Part shown: positions 7,342-17,081 of the stretch, piece by piece | How positions within the stretch are numbered: the first letter of the stretch is position 1 | Layout: every line of letters starts with the position of its first letter | Assembly: GCA_020073375.1 (NCBI GenBank) | Contig: JAIQFG010000018.1 | Location: 1 to 57,778 of the forward strand | Direction: 5' to 3' | Length of the DNA: 57,778 bases | Source of the DNA: Terriglobia bacterium | GTDB taxonomy: Bacteria > Acidobacteriota > Terriglobia > Acidiferrales > UBA7541 | Program-made: the position numbers and the translations under genes | The notes under the pieces: generated by a model | Seen by the model: the letters and a program-made list of their open reading frames with translations, nothing else | Database searches by the model: none | Told to the model about the DNA's origin: nothing

Positions 7342-10300
7342 CTAGTGGACGGGCTCGTGTTCGCGGTCCGGGGCCGTATTCAGGATGATCGGATTTGGAA
7401 GCTGGCGCAAACGGGAAACAAACAAGCGCACCAACTCGGGATCGAATTGCGCGTTGCCGCACCGCTCCAGTTCCTGCAAGGCTTCCTCCGGCGTGCGCGC
7501 CTTCTTATAGGTTCGCTCGGAGGTAATGGTGTCATATGCATCGGCGATGGCGATGATTCGCGCGCCGAGGGGAATCTGTTCGCCCGACAGGCTGTCCGGG
7601 TAGCCTGAGCCGTCGAAGAACTCGTGATGATGGGCCACCATCTCGCGGACACTCTCGGTGCCGCGCAGGGGCTCCAGCAGCTTGGCGCCGTACTCCACGT
7701 GGCGTTTCATGGCCTCCCACTCGTCGGGATTGAGAGGGCCGTTCTTGTTCAGGATCGATTCCAGGATGCCGACCTTGCCGACGTCGTGCAGCATGCTTCC
7801 CAGGCGGATTTCCTCGATCTGCGTACCTTGCAGGCCGATGGCCTCGGCGATCAGGACCGCGTAGGTGGACACTTTGTGGGAGTGTCCCTGGGTAAATTGA
7901 TCCTTGGCATCGACCGCGAGCGCCAGAGAAGTCAGCGTGTCCATCACGATCGGAGGCAGCGGCTCGAACGGCGATTCCTTGCGGGAATTCTGCGCGGCGT
8001 TCCCGTCCGCCTGCGGATCGGCGCATTCGGTCTCGGCCAGCGACCGCGCGAACTGTTCGATGCGGCTGTAGATTTCCACGAACGCATCCGGGCCGGTCGC
8101 GAACAGGCGCTTCAGGGTGACGCCCAGATAGGCGTCCAGGACGTCGCGTTTCCACTTTTTGGCGTCGTCCGAGTTGTATTTGTCCGCGGTGGAAACGGCG
8201 TTGCCGCCCTGGTGCTTGGAAAGGTACATCGATGCATCGGCCACCTGAATCAGCTCCTGCGGAGTCGATCCGCTGAGCGGGAACGTGGCCACGCCAAAGC
8301 TGGAGGTGACGTTCTTTTCGCGCAACACCTGGTCGGCGCATAGCCAGGAACGCAGCTTGGTTGCCAGCTGGTTGCTTTGCTCCGCGTCGGTTTCGGGCAT
8401 CAGGATGACGAATTCGTCGCCGCCGTAGCGCGCGACAACGTCGGAGCGGCGGCAATTCTCGTCCAGAATTTGCGCTACGCGCTGCAGCACCAGGTCGCCG
8501 TCCAGGTGGCCGTAGAAATCGTTCACGAACTTGAACCGGTCCAGGTCCATGAGCACCAGCGAGAAAGACCGGCCCGCGCGCGTCGAGCGCTTCCATTCGC
8601 GCGAGAGCGCCTCCATGAAGAAGCGGTGCGTCTTGAGTCCGGTGAGGCCGTCGGTGATCGCCTGCTCCTGCGCTTTTTGGAAGGTCATCGAGTTGTGCAG
8701 CGCGCCGGAAATCAGGTCCGCCAGCGTGCCCAGGAACAACATCTCCTCTTGTGGAAAGTCCGAAGCTTGATCCGTCTCTACATATAACACGCCATGCAAC
8801 TGGTCCGCGTAAACGATCGGCAGCGCGATAGCCGAAACCGATCCTTCCAGGACCGGTTCTCCGGCCGAATCCGGCGAGCCGTACGACACAACGGCCATCT
8901 GCCCGGTGCGCGCCACGCGCCCCACGACGTTGCCGTCCAACTCCAGCCGCCGGCCCAGCGCGCCTTTCCTGCGCCCAGCCTCTGCACGAATCACGATTTC
9001 CTTGGTGGAATACTCCAGCAATCCGATTCCGATGTGCGAGTAATCCAGCCCCTGCTCGAGTTCCTCGCCTATCTTGGCCAGCATTTCGTCCGGATTCAGG
9101 GTCACGATAATATTCCGGGAAATATTATTGAGCAAGGTGAGGTGGCGTGATTTTGCGCGCTCTTCGCGGAACAGCCGCGAATTTTCAAGCGCGATCACCG
9201 CTTCGCTGGCCAGCACGCGCATCATTTCCAGGTGGCCGCCGTCCAGCGCTCCTTCCTGGGAGCTTTGCACGGCCATCGCGCCGATGGGCCTTTCGTATAG
9301 CAGCAGAGGAACGCCGCAGAAACTTCCCTTCAGGTCGTTCTCCGGTTCCAGCCCCAGCTTGCGCATTTCCTCCGCGTAATTTTCCCGGATCAGAAGCGGT
9401 TGGCGCGTGCGCATCAGGTATTCAGTGAAACAGCGGTCATCGAGCGGGCGGGACCTCTTGGGGAGCGTTTGATCCTCGCGCACTTCCACTTCGTACCGGA
9501 TCTCGTTGCGCACCGTGTCGTGCAGCGTGATGTAGAAATGATTGACGTCGAACAGGCGCCGCATTTCCGTCAGGATGGTTTCAAACAGCGTTTCCGGATC
9601 CAGCGTGGAGCTCAGCGCGCGCCCGATTTCGTTGAGCATGTTGAGTTCCTGGGTGCGGCGCGCGGTCTGCTGCACCAGGTAGCTGTTTTCCACGGCCATT
9701 CCGATTTGATGGCCCAGCGCGAGCAGCAATCGCAACTCGGCCGCCGTAAATCGCCGGCTGTCCGGAGTTCCCAGGAACAAAACGCCGAACGCCTGCTCCT
9801 TGGCCTGCAGGCTGATGCCCACCACCGTTCGCAAGTGCTGGCCCATCGCCAGTTGGCGGAATCGTCGGAAGGCTTCCTCGCTTTCCAGCGCCGCCCAGGC
9901 AGCGTCGCGCCCCAGGTCCCGGAAAACCACAAGCCCGCCGAGGCGCGCGACGAGGTCGACCAGATGGTCGTCCAGCCCTTCTTCCTGCGACACGGCGCAG
10001 AAATTTTCCGTCAAGCCCACGGCCACCACGGACGTGGGGCCCTGCGGGTTGCCGTGATGCAGGAACAGCGCGCCCGAGGGCATGCGCACCACGCTCAACA
10101 CTCTTTCCAGCGCGTGCGACAGCATCTGCTGAATTTCCGGCCCCACGAATCCCGACGTGGCCAGGTTCACGTTGGACAGCGCGAGCATATTTTGCTCCAC
10201 GCGCCGTTTTTCTTCCTCATACAGGCCCATCACCATCAGGGCCGCGGCGAACAGTTGCGGGAGGATTTCCATCGCGCGCAGGGAGTCGGCGACCCGCCGG

Positions 10301-10809
10301 GCCAGCAGCAATTCGCCGATCAGGATCGCTCCCCAGCTGAGGAAAGAAGCGGCCAACAGCAGGTCCGCAAACGTTTCGTGACGCCGGCTTTCCTGATAGA
10401 AGATCCATGCGACGCCGCACAGAACCGCGGCCACGCCAACCTGCGGCGAGACGCTCACCTGGTGCATGTAATAGGCAGCCGACCAGACCACGAACGCCGC
10501 GCCCGCGGCAACTTGCGGACGCACCAGCGGGGAAGCTTCCGTATAAACCCGTGCCGTGCTGAAAAACAGCAGGGCCGACGCTGCCAGCAGCCACTCATTG
10601 ACCGCCGATTGCCAGGGCGCAACCGAAATCCAGGGTTCCAGCGCGGGGCTCAGGTAATGCAGCGCGAGCAAGCACCAGCCGGCGCTCCAGAGCATCAGGT
10701 ATGCCTGGCGCCGCAAACTGTGCATGTAGGCGAAAAACCCCGACGTCAATGCCGCTGCCAGCAGCAAAGCGATCGCAAGAATGCTCTCCGACGTCACCAC
10801 TTCAGGCAC
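7342..10809 (-). CDS. Membrane GAF-GAF-GAF-GGDEF-HD-GYP c-di-GMP turnover protein
   Basis: 1155 residues. An N-terminal region with about six to seven hydrophobic helices (1-205) is followed by three GAF-like sensory domains (about 225-710), a diguanylate cyclase domain and an HD-GYP phosphodiesterase domain. The GGDEF motif (about 796-800, RYGGDEF) is intact and preceded five residues earlier by an RRSD inhibitory site. The HD-GYP domain keeps HDVGK (about 1007) and HHHEFFDGSGYP (about 1060). Both activities could therefore be functional: synthesis of c-di-GMP and its hydrolysis, chosen by GAF or membrane signals. The order is N-terminal membrane sensor to C-terminal effector. Ligands of the GAF domains are not predictable. 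Confidence 0.9.
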   Translation of the reverse strand: MPEVVTSESILAIALLLAAALTSGFFAYMHSLRRQAYLMLWSAGWCLLALHYLSPALEPWISVAPWQSAVNEWLLAASALLFFSTARVYTEASPLVRPQVAAGAAFVVWSAAYYMHQVSVSPQVGVAAVLCGVAWIFYQESRRHETFADLLLAASFLSWGAILIGELLLARRVADSLRAMEILPQLFAAALMVMGLYEEEKRRVEQNMLALSNVNLATSGFVGPEIQQMLSHALERVLSVVRMPSGALFLHHGNPQGPTSVVAVGLTENFCAVSQEEGLDDHLVDLVARLGGLVVFRDLGRDAAWAALESEEAFRRFRQLAMGQHLRTVVGISLQAKEQAFGVLFLGTPDSRRFTAAELRLLLALGHQIGMAVENSYLVQQTARRTQELNMLNEIGRALSSTLDPETLFETILTEMRRLFDVNHFYITLHDTVRNEIRYEVEVREDQTLPKRSRPLDDRCFTEYLMRTRQPLLIRENYAEEMRKLGLEPENDLKGSFCGVPLLLYERPIGAMAVQSSQEGALDGGHLEMMRVLASEAVIALENSRLFREERAKSRHLTLLNNISRNIIVTLNPDEMLAKIGEELEQGLDYSHIGIGLLEYSTKEIVIRAEAGRRKGALGRRLELDGNVVGRVARTGQMAVVSYGSPDSAGEPVLEGSVSAIALPIVYADQLHGVLYVETDQASDFPQEEMLFLGTLADLISGALHNSMTFQKAQEQAITDGLTGLKTHRFFMEALSREWKRSTRAGRSFSLVLMDLDRFKFVNDFYGHLDGDLVLQRVAQILDENCRRSDVVARYGGDEFVILMPETDAEQSNQLATKLRSWLCADQVLREKNVTSSFGVATFPLSGSTPQELIQVADASMYLSKHQGGNAVSTADKYNSDDAKKWKRDVLDAYLGVTLKRLFATGPDAFVEIYSRIEQFARSLAETECADPQADGNAAQNSRKESPFEPLPPIVMDTLTSLALAVDAKDQFTQGHSHKVSTYAVLIAEAIGLQGTQIEEIRLGSMLHDVGKVGILESILNKNGPLNPDEWEAMKRHVEYGAKLLEPLRGTESVREMVAHHHEFFDGSGYPDSLSGEQIPLGARIIAIADAYDTITSERTYKKARTPEEALQELERCGNAQFDPELVRLFVSRLRQLPNPIILNTAPDREHEPVH

Positions 10810-11297
10810 ACCCGCAAATGGAAAATTTGCAGCACGCTTTAACGAACTGCAATCTGTAGCCGCAAATCACGATGAAAACAAGAACGCATCAAGAAAGCTG
10901 GGCCTCGAAATTCACTCGGGCTTCTGCTAGAGCCCGCACTCATCCGCACGCGGCAGGCGCATTCGCCTCGCAAGGCGAACCACGCCAATCCCGCGAAAAT
11001 TCATCACTTTTTCGACTATAAGGGACGCCTTTCCAGCGGGTCAAGGGTACGGGGGTACCAGGCAGGAACAACGACACTTGAGGCTTCGGACACACTGTTT
11101 TCGCCTGGGAATTGCATTGCGGATCGCGGCCGGGTGCGCCCAAATCGTGCGTTTGGTCCGCTCGCGTTCCTGAGTCGGTTCGGCTAAGATTAACTGATTT
11201 TATCAATCAGTCCGCTGGACTGTACGTTTCGGGCCGGGCAGGGTGTATTGCAGGGTAACGGGAAAGTTCTTTCCGCTGGGGGAATTCAACAAAGCGC
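10810..11297. other. 488-bp intergenic region
   Basis: Divergent spacer between the c-di-GMP gene and gltX, so it should hold promoters for both. A 7-bp inverted repeat, ACTGATT and AATCAGT with a 5-nt loop, lies at 11193-11211. No convincing ORF, RNA gene or repeat family member is visible. Confidence 0.4.
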
Positions 11298-12788
11298 ATG
11301 ACCACTTCCACGAATACATCGGAAAATCCGTCCGGCAAAATACGCGTGCGGTTCGCGCCTTCGCCGACGGGATACTTGCATGTTGGGGGAGCGCGCACGG
11401 CGCTGTTTAACTGGCTGTTCGCGCGCCGCTTCGGCGGAACGATGATCCTGCGCATCGAGGATACGGACATCGAGCGAAACCGTCCGGAACTGGTCGAGGG
11501 AATCCTCGACGGCCTGCGATGGCTCGGCGTCGATTGGGATGAGGGTCCCTATTTTCAGTCGCAGCGCCTGGACTTGCACCGCGCGGCGGCCGAAAAGCTG
11601 GCCGCTTCCGGCGCTGCATATTTCTGCGATTGTCCGCCGGAAAAATATGCCGGCGGCGACGCCGTGGAAGAAACCGAGGACGCCAAGAAAGAAGCTGGCC
11701 CAAGGCGCGTCACGCGCTGCGCCTGCCGCGGCGGCAAACCAGGGCTGAGCACGCAAAATGCGGCGATCCGATTCCGCGTTCCCCAAGGCACGACCACGAA
11801 ATTTGAGGACGCCGTGTTCGGCCCGCGCGAAGTCGCCAACGAGGAGATCGAGGATTTCGTGCTGCTGCGTTCTCCCAAGGACGGGCAAGCGCAGGGCGCG
11901 CCGACCTACCAATTGAGCGTGGTGGTGGACGACATTGACATGCGCGTCACGCACGTGATCCGCGGCTCCGACCACATCTCAAACACGCCAAAGCAGGCCC
12001 TGCTGTACCGCGCTCTGGGGGCCACGCCGCCCATTTTTGCGCACGTGCCGCTAATCCTGGGGCCGGATCGCACGCGCCTCTCCAAGCGCCACGGCGCCAC
12101 CAGCGTCGGCTCTTACCGCGACGAGGGATTTCTTCCCGAAGCGTTCCGCAATTTTCTGGCCCTGCTCGGCTGGTCGGTGGGCGACGCGGAATTCATGCGC
12201 ACTTCCGAAATTATTTCCCTGTTTTCGCTCGAAGGCGTCAGCCGCACCAATGGCGTCTTCGACCGCCCGAAGCTTGAGTGGTACAACGTGCAGTATCTCC
12301 AGAAGCTGCCGATCGACGAACTGGTGCCCTTCATCCAGGGCGAACTGGAGCGCTCAAAACTCTGGCAGCCGGAGTGGGCGGGTGAAAAGCGCGAGTGGTT
12401 TTCAAAAACCGTGGACTTGCTGCGCCCGCGCACGCGCCTGCTGCCCGATTTTTCCACCTGGGCGCGCGCGTTTTTCAGCGACACGTTCGAGTACGATCCG
12501 CAGGCGCGCGAAAAATTCTGGAAGGACGAGCGCCTGGGCCCCATGCTCGGCAAGCTTGCCGATGCCGTCGCGGCGATCACCGACTGGAATCACGATGCCT
12601 GCGACCACGCCCTTCGCGAACTTGCCGCGGCCGAGGGAGTGAAGGCCGGACTGCTGATCAACGCTACACGCGTCGCCATCGTCGGCCAGGCCGTGGCCCC
12701 GCCGCTGTTCGATACGATGCTCGTCCTGGGGCAGGAACGCGTGGTCCGGCGCCTGCGCAGCGCTGTGGATGCATTGTCCACTCATTAA
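11298..12788 (+). CDS. gltX: Glutamate--tRNA ligase
   Basis: 496 residues, class I aminoacyl-tRNA synthetase charging tRNA-Glu (and possibly tRNA-Gln) in the cytoplasm. The HIGH-type motif is YLHVGG at 26-31 and the KMSKS-type motif is LSKRH at 261-265; LRIEDTD at 51-57 and RGSDHISNTPKQ near 222 are typical. Cys110, Cys112, Cys141 and Cys143 could form a zinc site in the insertion domain, as in E. coli GluRS. No gatBC is present in the window, although a GatA-like amidase is. A long hairpin repeat follows 7 bp after the stop and may terminate transcription. Confidence 0.95.
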   Translation: MTTSTNTSENPSGKIRVRFAPSPTGYLHVGGARTALFNWLFARRFGGTMILRIEDTDIERNRPELVEGILDGLRWLGVDWDEGPYFQSQRLDLHRAAAEKLAASGAAYFCDCPPEKYAGGDAVEETEDAKKEAGPRRVTRCACRGGKPGLSTQNAAIRFRVPQGTTTKFEDAVFGPREVANEEIEDFVLLRSPKDGQAQGAPTYQLSVVVDDIDMRVTHVIRGSDHISNTPKQALLYRALGATPPIFAHVPLILGPDRTRLSKRHGATSVGSYRDEGFLPEAFRNFLALLGWSVGDAEFMRTSEIISLFSLEGVSRTNGVFDRPKLEWYNVQYLQKLPIDELVPFIQGELERSKLWQPEWAGEKREWFSKTVDLLRPRTRLLPDFSTWARAFFSDTFEYDPQAREKFWKDERLGPMLGKLADAVAAITDWNHDACDHALRELAAAEGVKAGLLINATRVAIVGQAVAPPLFDTMLVLGQERVVRRLRSAVDALSTH

Positions 12789-12795
12789 ATCTCCA

Positions 12796-12873
12796 GTGGC
12801 ACAGGCTTCAGCCTGTGTGGTTTAGATTTCGCGCTTGCCGAAGTTAAACCGCACAGGCTGAAGCCTGTGCCAC
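12796..12873. repeat. Long hairpin repeat (REP-like family 1, copy 1)
   Basis: Arms of 22 bp (12796-12817 and 12852-12873) are perfect reverse complements containing ACAGGCTTCAGCCTGTG, each arm itself quasi-palindromic. It lies between convergent gltX and the DsbD-like gene, so it could act as a bidirectional terminator. Confidence 0.85.
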
Positions 12874-12926
12874 GAAGACCCATCCAATATTGCCTATCAG
12901 ATTTTTCCGGGACGAAAATTTCCAGA

Positions 12927-13592
12927 TTAGTGCTTGGCGGGAGCCTTTGACGCTCCGGCGGCGGCGAAAATGTCCGTGTTCGCCGCATGCGCGGGCGTGT
13001 CCACGGCGGCGATATCCAATTCCACCGTCGTGGGAATTTTCGTGGGAGGCAGGCAGGAGTCCTGGTTGCACGCCTGGTACCCGATGGTGATCGGGATTTT
13101 TTGATGCCCCATCCCGGCGGCGTTACTCGCGCGCAATTTCATCTTAATGGTGAACGAAGTTTCGTATACGCGCAGCGGCGTTTTTGAGAATTGAAACGCG
13201 CGCATCACCCCGCGCGGGTAATCCGTCTCCACCACCGTGATCCCCGCGGGAAGATCCGCCGTCACCTTCGTTGGAATCAGGTATTCCTCGGAAGGTTCGT
13301 GCGCGTTGACGTGGAATCCGGGCGTGATCTTGGCCACCACCGCAATTTGAAACGCGCTCCCGCGCGGCACCGGCTGCAGCGATACGTAGGCCTGCGGTTG
13401 CAGAACGCTTGCCGCCCGCGTAAACGCCGTATCCTGAGCGCGCGAACCGGCGCTGAACGTAACGAGCGCCAAGGCCAGGGCCAGCAAACAACCTGTCATC
13501 GGGAGCGCGCGGCGCCCGCCTTGCTTTGCGAACAGGTTTGAAACGCGGGACAAATGCCTCTGCATCGTTGCCGTGAATGAAGTCATATCCAT
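12927..13592 (-). CDS. Exported DsbD N-terminal-domain-like protein
   Basis: 221 residues. The first about 52 residues contain a basic region and a signal peptide ending near SRAQ. The rest resembles the immunoglobulin-like DsbD-alpha domain, which passes electrons to periplasmic partners; the key sequence is GYQACNQDSCLPPTKIP, with two Cys separated by four residues, matching the active-site pair of that domain. Full DsbD also has a CcdA-like membrane part and a thioredoxin part; those occur as separate genes at 18299-19207 and 17698-18255. The gene starts 1 nt after the cyaY stop, implying one transcript. Met32 is an alternative start closer to the signal core. Confidence 0.75.
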   Translation of the reverse strand: MDMTSFTATMQRHLSRVSNLFAKQGGRRALPMTGCLLALALALVTFSAGSRAQDTAFTRAASVLQPQAYVSLQPVPRGSAFQIAVVAKITPGFHVNAHEPSEEYLIPTKVTADLPAGITVVETDYPRGVMRAFQFSKTPLRVYETSFTIKMKLRASNAAGMGHQKIPITIGYQACNQDSCLPPTKIPTTVELDIAAVDTPAHAANTDIFAAAGASKAPAKH

Positions 13593-13593
13593 G

Positions 13594-13926
13594 TTAGACG
13601 CTCACCGGGCTGCCGAGTTGCTCGCTCAGAATCCGACCCATCAACTGCATCAGCGTTTCGCCGGTCTTTTCCAGCACGAAGGTGCCGGCAGCGTCCGACC
13701 AAGCCAGCTTGAAACTGGTGGTCAGCGCGGAAATCCAGATCTGCCGCACCGGCGTCTGCGGGCTGATAACGAACCGGGTCTCGTCCACGTCCTCAAATTG
13801 AATCTCCAGTTTTCCGCTTCCGCCCTCGACCTCGAACCCGCGTTCGTCGCCCACGTCCTGCAGGCGGCGCTGCAGCGCGTCGAACGCGGCATCGCATCGT
13901 TTCTTAAATTCCTGTTCTTCCATCAT
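13594..13926 (-). CDS. cyaY: Frataxin/CyaY-like iron-binding protein
   Basis: 110 residues, the size of bacterial frataxins. The N-terminal helix (EQEFKKRCDAAFDALQRRLQ) is followed by an acidic strand region ending LEIQFEDVDETRFVISPQTP and the hallmark RQIWISA strand near 62. Frataxins bind iron through acidic helix and edge residues and modulate Fe-S cluster assembly in the cytoplasm. No isc/suf genes are nearby. Two consecutive Met codons (13926 and 13923) make the exact start uncertain by one codon. It is directly upstream of the DsbD-like gene. Confidence 0.8.
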   Translation of the reverse strand: MMEEQEFKKRCDAAFDALQRRLQDVGDERGFEVEGGSGKLEIQFEDVDETRFVISPQTPVRQIWISALTTSFKLAWSDAAGTFVLEKTGETLMQLMGRILSEQLGSPVSV

Positions 13927-14066
13927 TATAAGAACAGAGTACCGCGAAGGGGTTCGAGGGGCAAGGAAGCGGGGCGTAAAAATTTCAAATTGAAAATTTG
14001 AGATTTGAAATTGAATTCAACGCCCAGCACAATCTTCACGAAAAGCTTGTAATCTATCCGCCCGAT

Positions 14067-14414
14067 TCAAGTCTCAAGTCTCAAGTTCAAGATCGCACGA
14101 TACTCCTGGAAGCATTCCTTGCAAATCCAACTTTTCACGTCTGGCTTTGCCATAACTTCGCATCCCTGCTCCTGCATTTCCACTATGAATTCAGGGGTCT
14201 TTGAATCGTCGATGCCGCTTTCACAAATGGTGAAATAACCGCTGTGCAGTATTTCCGGACCGTCGAACTCCGCGAATGTCGCTGTACAGCCCTCGCAGTG
14301 ATCGTGGTCCCAATCAGTACTTGGAGCGGAGTAATCACTCGCCTGAAAAAGTTTCCCCTTAAAGCGGGACAACTGGCTGAGCTTATGTTTCTTCCACTCC
14401 TCATCGGTGCTCAT
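14067..14414 (-). CDS. Small soluble protein with CxxC pairs, unknown
   Basis: 115 residues, no signal peptide. An HCEGCTATF motif near residue 40 and WICKECFQEY near residue 96 provide two CxxC pairs that could bind a metal. The sequence WDHDHCEGC and the terminal W-C-CF pattern are reminiscent of small hypothetical proteins found in varied bacteria. It precedes the ABC permease gene on the opposite side by 33 bp but is transcribed after it. Function unknown. Confidence 0.5.
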   Translation of the reverse strand: MSTDEEWKKHKLSQLSRFKGKLFQASDYSAPSTDWDHDHCEGCTATFAEFDGPEILHSGYFTICESGIDDSKTPEFIVEMQEQGCEVMAKPDVKSWICKECFQEYRAILNLRLET

Positions 14415-14447
14415 TGAACTCTCCCGGCACTTAAGGCAACCGCTAAA

Positions 14448-15707
14448 CTATTCGTATCGAAGTGCATCCACCGGATCGAGCCGCGCGGCCTTCACCGCCG
14501 GATACATGCCGAAAAACAGGCCGACGCTCATGGAGACGACGACGGCTAGAAGCACGGCCCACAGCGGGATGCTGGAAGGGAGCCGCGGCAAGAACATGTT
14601 GATGAGAAGGCTAATGGCGGCGGCCAGGAGTACGCCGATGATTCCGCCCGAGCCGGTGAGGACGACGGCTTCGGTCAGGAATTGCCAGATAACGTCGCTT
14701 CGGCGCGCGCCGATGGCTTTGCGCACGCCGATTTCGCGCGTGCGCTGCGTGACCGACATCAGCATGATGTTCATCACGCCCACGCCGCCCACCAGCAATC
14801 CGATCGAGCTCACCACCGCCGTCAGCAGCGCCACCGAGCCCGTGATTTGCTTGAACTGGTCGGCAATTTCCTGAGCCGTCGATAATCCGAAATTCTCGGG
14901 CGCCGAATACGGCACATGCCGCCGGCGGCGCAACACGGCGCGAATCTCATCCTGCGCTTCCGCCATCCTGCCCGGCGCGGCCAGCGCGGCGATGAAATGC
15001 TCCGTATCCTCAGGGTGATGTTTGCGGTAGGTGCGGTACGGCACCAGCACTTGTTTTTCCGCCGCTGGATTCTGGAAGAACTGTCCCTTGCGATGATTGA
15101 ATACGCCGATGACGCGGTAGGGAAATCCCTCCACGTAAATCGTTTTGTCCAGAGCATCGCCGCCGGGGAAGAACGCCTGACCGAGGTCGTAACCGATCAC
15201 TGCGACGTCTTCGCGATGAATATTTTCAGCCTCGGTGAAAACCCGGCCAATGTAGGGCGTAATGTTGAAGACCTGCTCGTAATCGGTGTCTCCGCCCATG
15301 TAATCCAGGCCGCTGACTTCCTTGTCTGCGTACCGCGCGGTTATCAGCGGCGGGCGATTCGTGTCATACACTTGTTTGAACACGGTCGCGGATACTTTCA
15401 GCACGTCCGGCGATTCCTCGCGAATGGCGATGGCATCGTCCAGCGTTAGGGACTTGCGATTGCGTTCCTCGGCGGTCATGCGGCCCGACCTGACGCCGGG
15501 AGCCACTTTGAACACCCAGATGGTGTTCGGCCCGTAATCGTCCAGGTACGCGGTGACGTCCGCATAGAATCCCACCAGGATCGACGCCACCGTGATCAGT
15601 GCGGTGATGCCGATGACCACGCCCAGCACGGTGAGGAACGAGCGCATCTTATTTTCGCGCAGCGTGTCCAGCGCCATCCTCGCGTTTTCGCCCAACGGCA
15701 TTCGCAT
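14448..15707 (-). CDS. MacB/FtsX-like ABC transporter permease
   Basis: 419 residues. An N-terminal cytoplasmic helix and transmembrane segment (about 19-42, ending GVVIGITALITVASI) precede a large periplasmic MacB-type core domain (about 45-280) and three C-terminal transmembrane helices (about 290-410) with the FtsX signature RTREIGVRKAIGARRSDVIWQ. Family members couple cytoplasmic ATP hydrolysis to mechanical work in the periplasm, in export or lipoprotein handling. It lies 17 bp downstream of a second permease, and no ATP-binding subunit is present in the window. Confidence 0.85.
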   Translation of the reverse strand: MRMPLGENARMALDTLRENKMRSFLTVLGVVIGITALITVASILVGFYADVTAYLDDYGPNTIWVFKVAPGVRSGRMTAEERNRKSLTLDDAIAIREESPDVLKVSATVFKQVYDTNRPPLITARYADKEVSGLDYMGGDTDYEQVFNITPYIGRVFTEAENIHREDVAVIGYDLGQAFFPGGDALDKTIYVEGFPYRVIGVFNHRKGQFFQNPAAEKQVLVPYRTYRKHHPEDTEHFIAALAAPGRMAEAQDEIRAVLRRRRHVPYSAPENFGLSTAQEIADQFKQITGSVALLTAVVSSIGLLVGGVGVMNIMLMSVTQRTREIGVRKAIGARRSDVIWQFLTEAVVLTGSGGIIGVLLAAAISLLINMFLPRLPSSIPLWAVLLAVVVSMSVGLFFGMYPAVKAARLDPVDALRYE

Positions 15708-15724
15708 GGATCCGCCCCCGCTCC

Positions 15725-16963
15725 TTACACTTCCTGCCGCAGCGCTTCGATCGGATTCAGGTTCGCGGCCTTGCTTGCGGGATACAGCCCGAAAAACACG
15801 CCCACTCCGGTTGAAACCGCCAGTGAAATGAGCACCGCCGAAATCGGAACGTGCATTGGCACCGGCGTGTTGGCGGCCACGAGTTCGGCGAACCCGTACG
15901 CCAGAATGACGCCCATGATCCCGCCCATGCCGGACATGACCGCGGTTTCGGTAAGAAATTGCAGCAAGATATCCGAACGGCGCGCGCCCAGCGATTTGCG
16001 CAATCCGATTTCCCGCGTGCGCTCGGTCACCGACGCGAGCATTACATTCATGATCACCACGCCGCCAATGACCAGGAAGACAGCCACTATGCCGATCATG
16101 GAGGCGGCCAGTGCACCGGTGATCCGCTTGAACAGGCCCACCAGCGAGCCGCCGTCGAGGACGCCGAAGTTATCGAGGTCGTTCGGCTTCAAGTGGTGGC
16201 GGGCGCGCATGAGCATTTGCGATTCTTCCTGCGTGCGCGACATCCAGTCGCCGCCGCGGGTTTGCACGTTGATTGATAGGCTCGTGGCGCTGGTGGCGTA
16301 GTATTTCAGCCAGGTCTCGATGGGGATGTGCGCGTAGTTGTCCCGGGTCTGCCCCAGCACCGTGCCGATGGGCTTTTCAATTCCGACGATTTCGTAGGGG
16401 CGCCCGTCCACGTCGAGTTCCTTGCCGATCGGATCGCTGCCGGGGAAAAGCTTGTCGGCGATGTCTGTGCCGATCACCGCGACCTGCGAACGATGCTCGT
16501 TGTCGGAATCGGTGATGTAGCGTCCCTGCGCGGGTTCCTCCACGTCCATGTCGCCGATGTTGGCGGTCACGCCGTTGATGGACGTGTCCTCAAGAGTCTG
16601 GCCGTTGGCTTTGGTTCGCCCCAGATGATTGACCTGCGCGCCCACGCGGACGGCGAGTTTCGCGTTGTCGCGCAAATACAGGTAGTCGTCCCAGGTGAGC
16701 GGCTGATTCCGGCGCATCGCCTTCACTAGTTCGTCCATGTCCGTGATGATCGGGTAGCGCACCACCAGGAATACGTTCGAGCCGAGGTTGGCAATGCGCT
16801 TGGCCACGTACAGATTCACGCCCGAGATCAGCGCCACCACCATGATCAGCGTGGAAACCGACAGCACCATCCCCAGCAGCATGAGGAACGAACGCATTTT
16901 GTGCGTGCGCAGCGTTTCCAGCGCCACAAAGACGGGTTCGCGGAGATGAATTCGAGTCTTCAT
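15725..16963 (-). CDS. MacB/FtsX-like ABC transporter permease
   Basis: About 412 residues from ATG 16963 (MKTRIHLREP). A 462-residue reading from 17113 would add a basic, Cys-rich leader unlike this family and overlap the DUF5615 gene. Architecture: N-terminal helix with TM near 20-40, MacB core domain, three C-terminal TMs with RTREIGLRKSLGARRSDIL. Together with the next gene (17 bp downstream) it probably forms a heterodimeric transporter whose ATPase is encoded elsewhere. Substrate unknown. Confidence 0.85.
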   Translation of the reverse strand: MKTRIHLREPVFVALETLRTHKMRSFLMLLGMVLSVSTLIMVVALISGVNLYVAKRIANLGSNVFLVVRYPIITDMDELVKAMRRNQPLTWDDYLYLRDNAKLAVRVGAQVNHLGRTKANGQTLEDTSINGVTANIGDMDVEEPAQGRYITDSDNEHRSQVAVIGTDIADKLFPGSDPIGKELDVDGRPYEIVGIEKPIGTVLGQTRDNYAHIPIETWLKYYATSATSLSINVQTRGGDWMSRTQEESQMLMRARHHLKPNDLDNFGVLDGGSLVGLFKRITGALAASMIGIVAVFLVIGGVVIMNVMLASVTERTREIGLRKSLGARRSDILLQFLTETAVMSGMGGIMGVILAYGFAELVAANTPVPMHVPISAVLISLAVSTGVGVFFGLYPASKAANLNPIEALRQEV

Positions 16964-17081
16964 CTGTTTAAGCCAGTGAAATTCTCTGTCACAAACGCAT
17001 GCGCGCGATTGGGTATCGCGCGCCATGCCCTCCCGTGCGTCGCATCGCAAAGTGGGTTGAGGTGAGTCATTCAGGTCTCCG

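Noticed and set aside
9400..10842. 480-codon antisense ORF opposite the c-di-GMP protein
   Set aside because: Arginine/histidine/glutamine-rich shadow frame produced by GC-biased third positions; the opposite strand has clear GAF, GGDEF and HD-GYP motifs.
10940..11206. 88-codon minus-strand ORF before gltX
   Set aside because: No SD, no family pattern, irregular composition; kept as intergenic.
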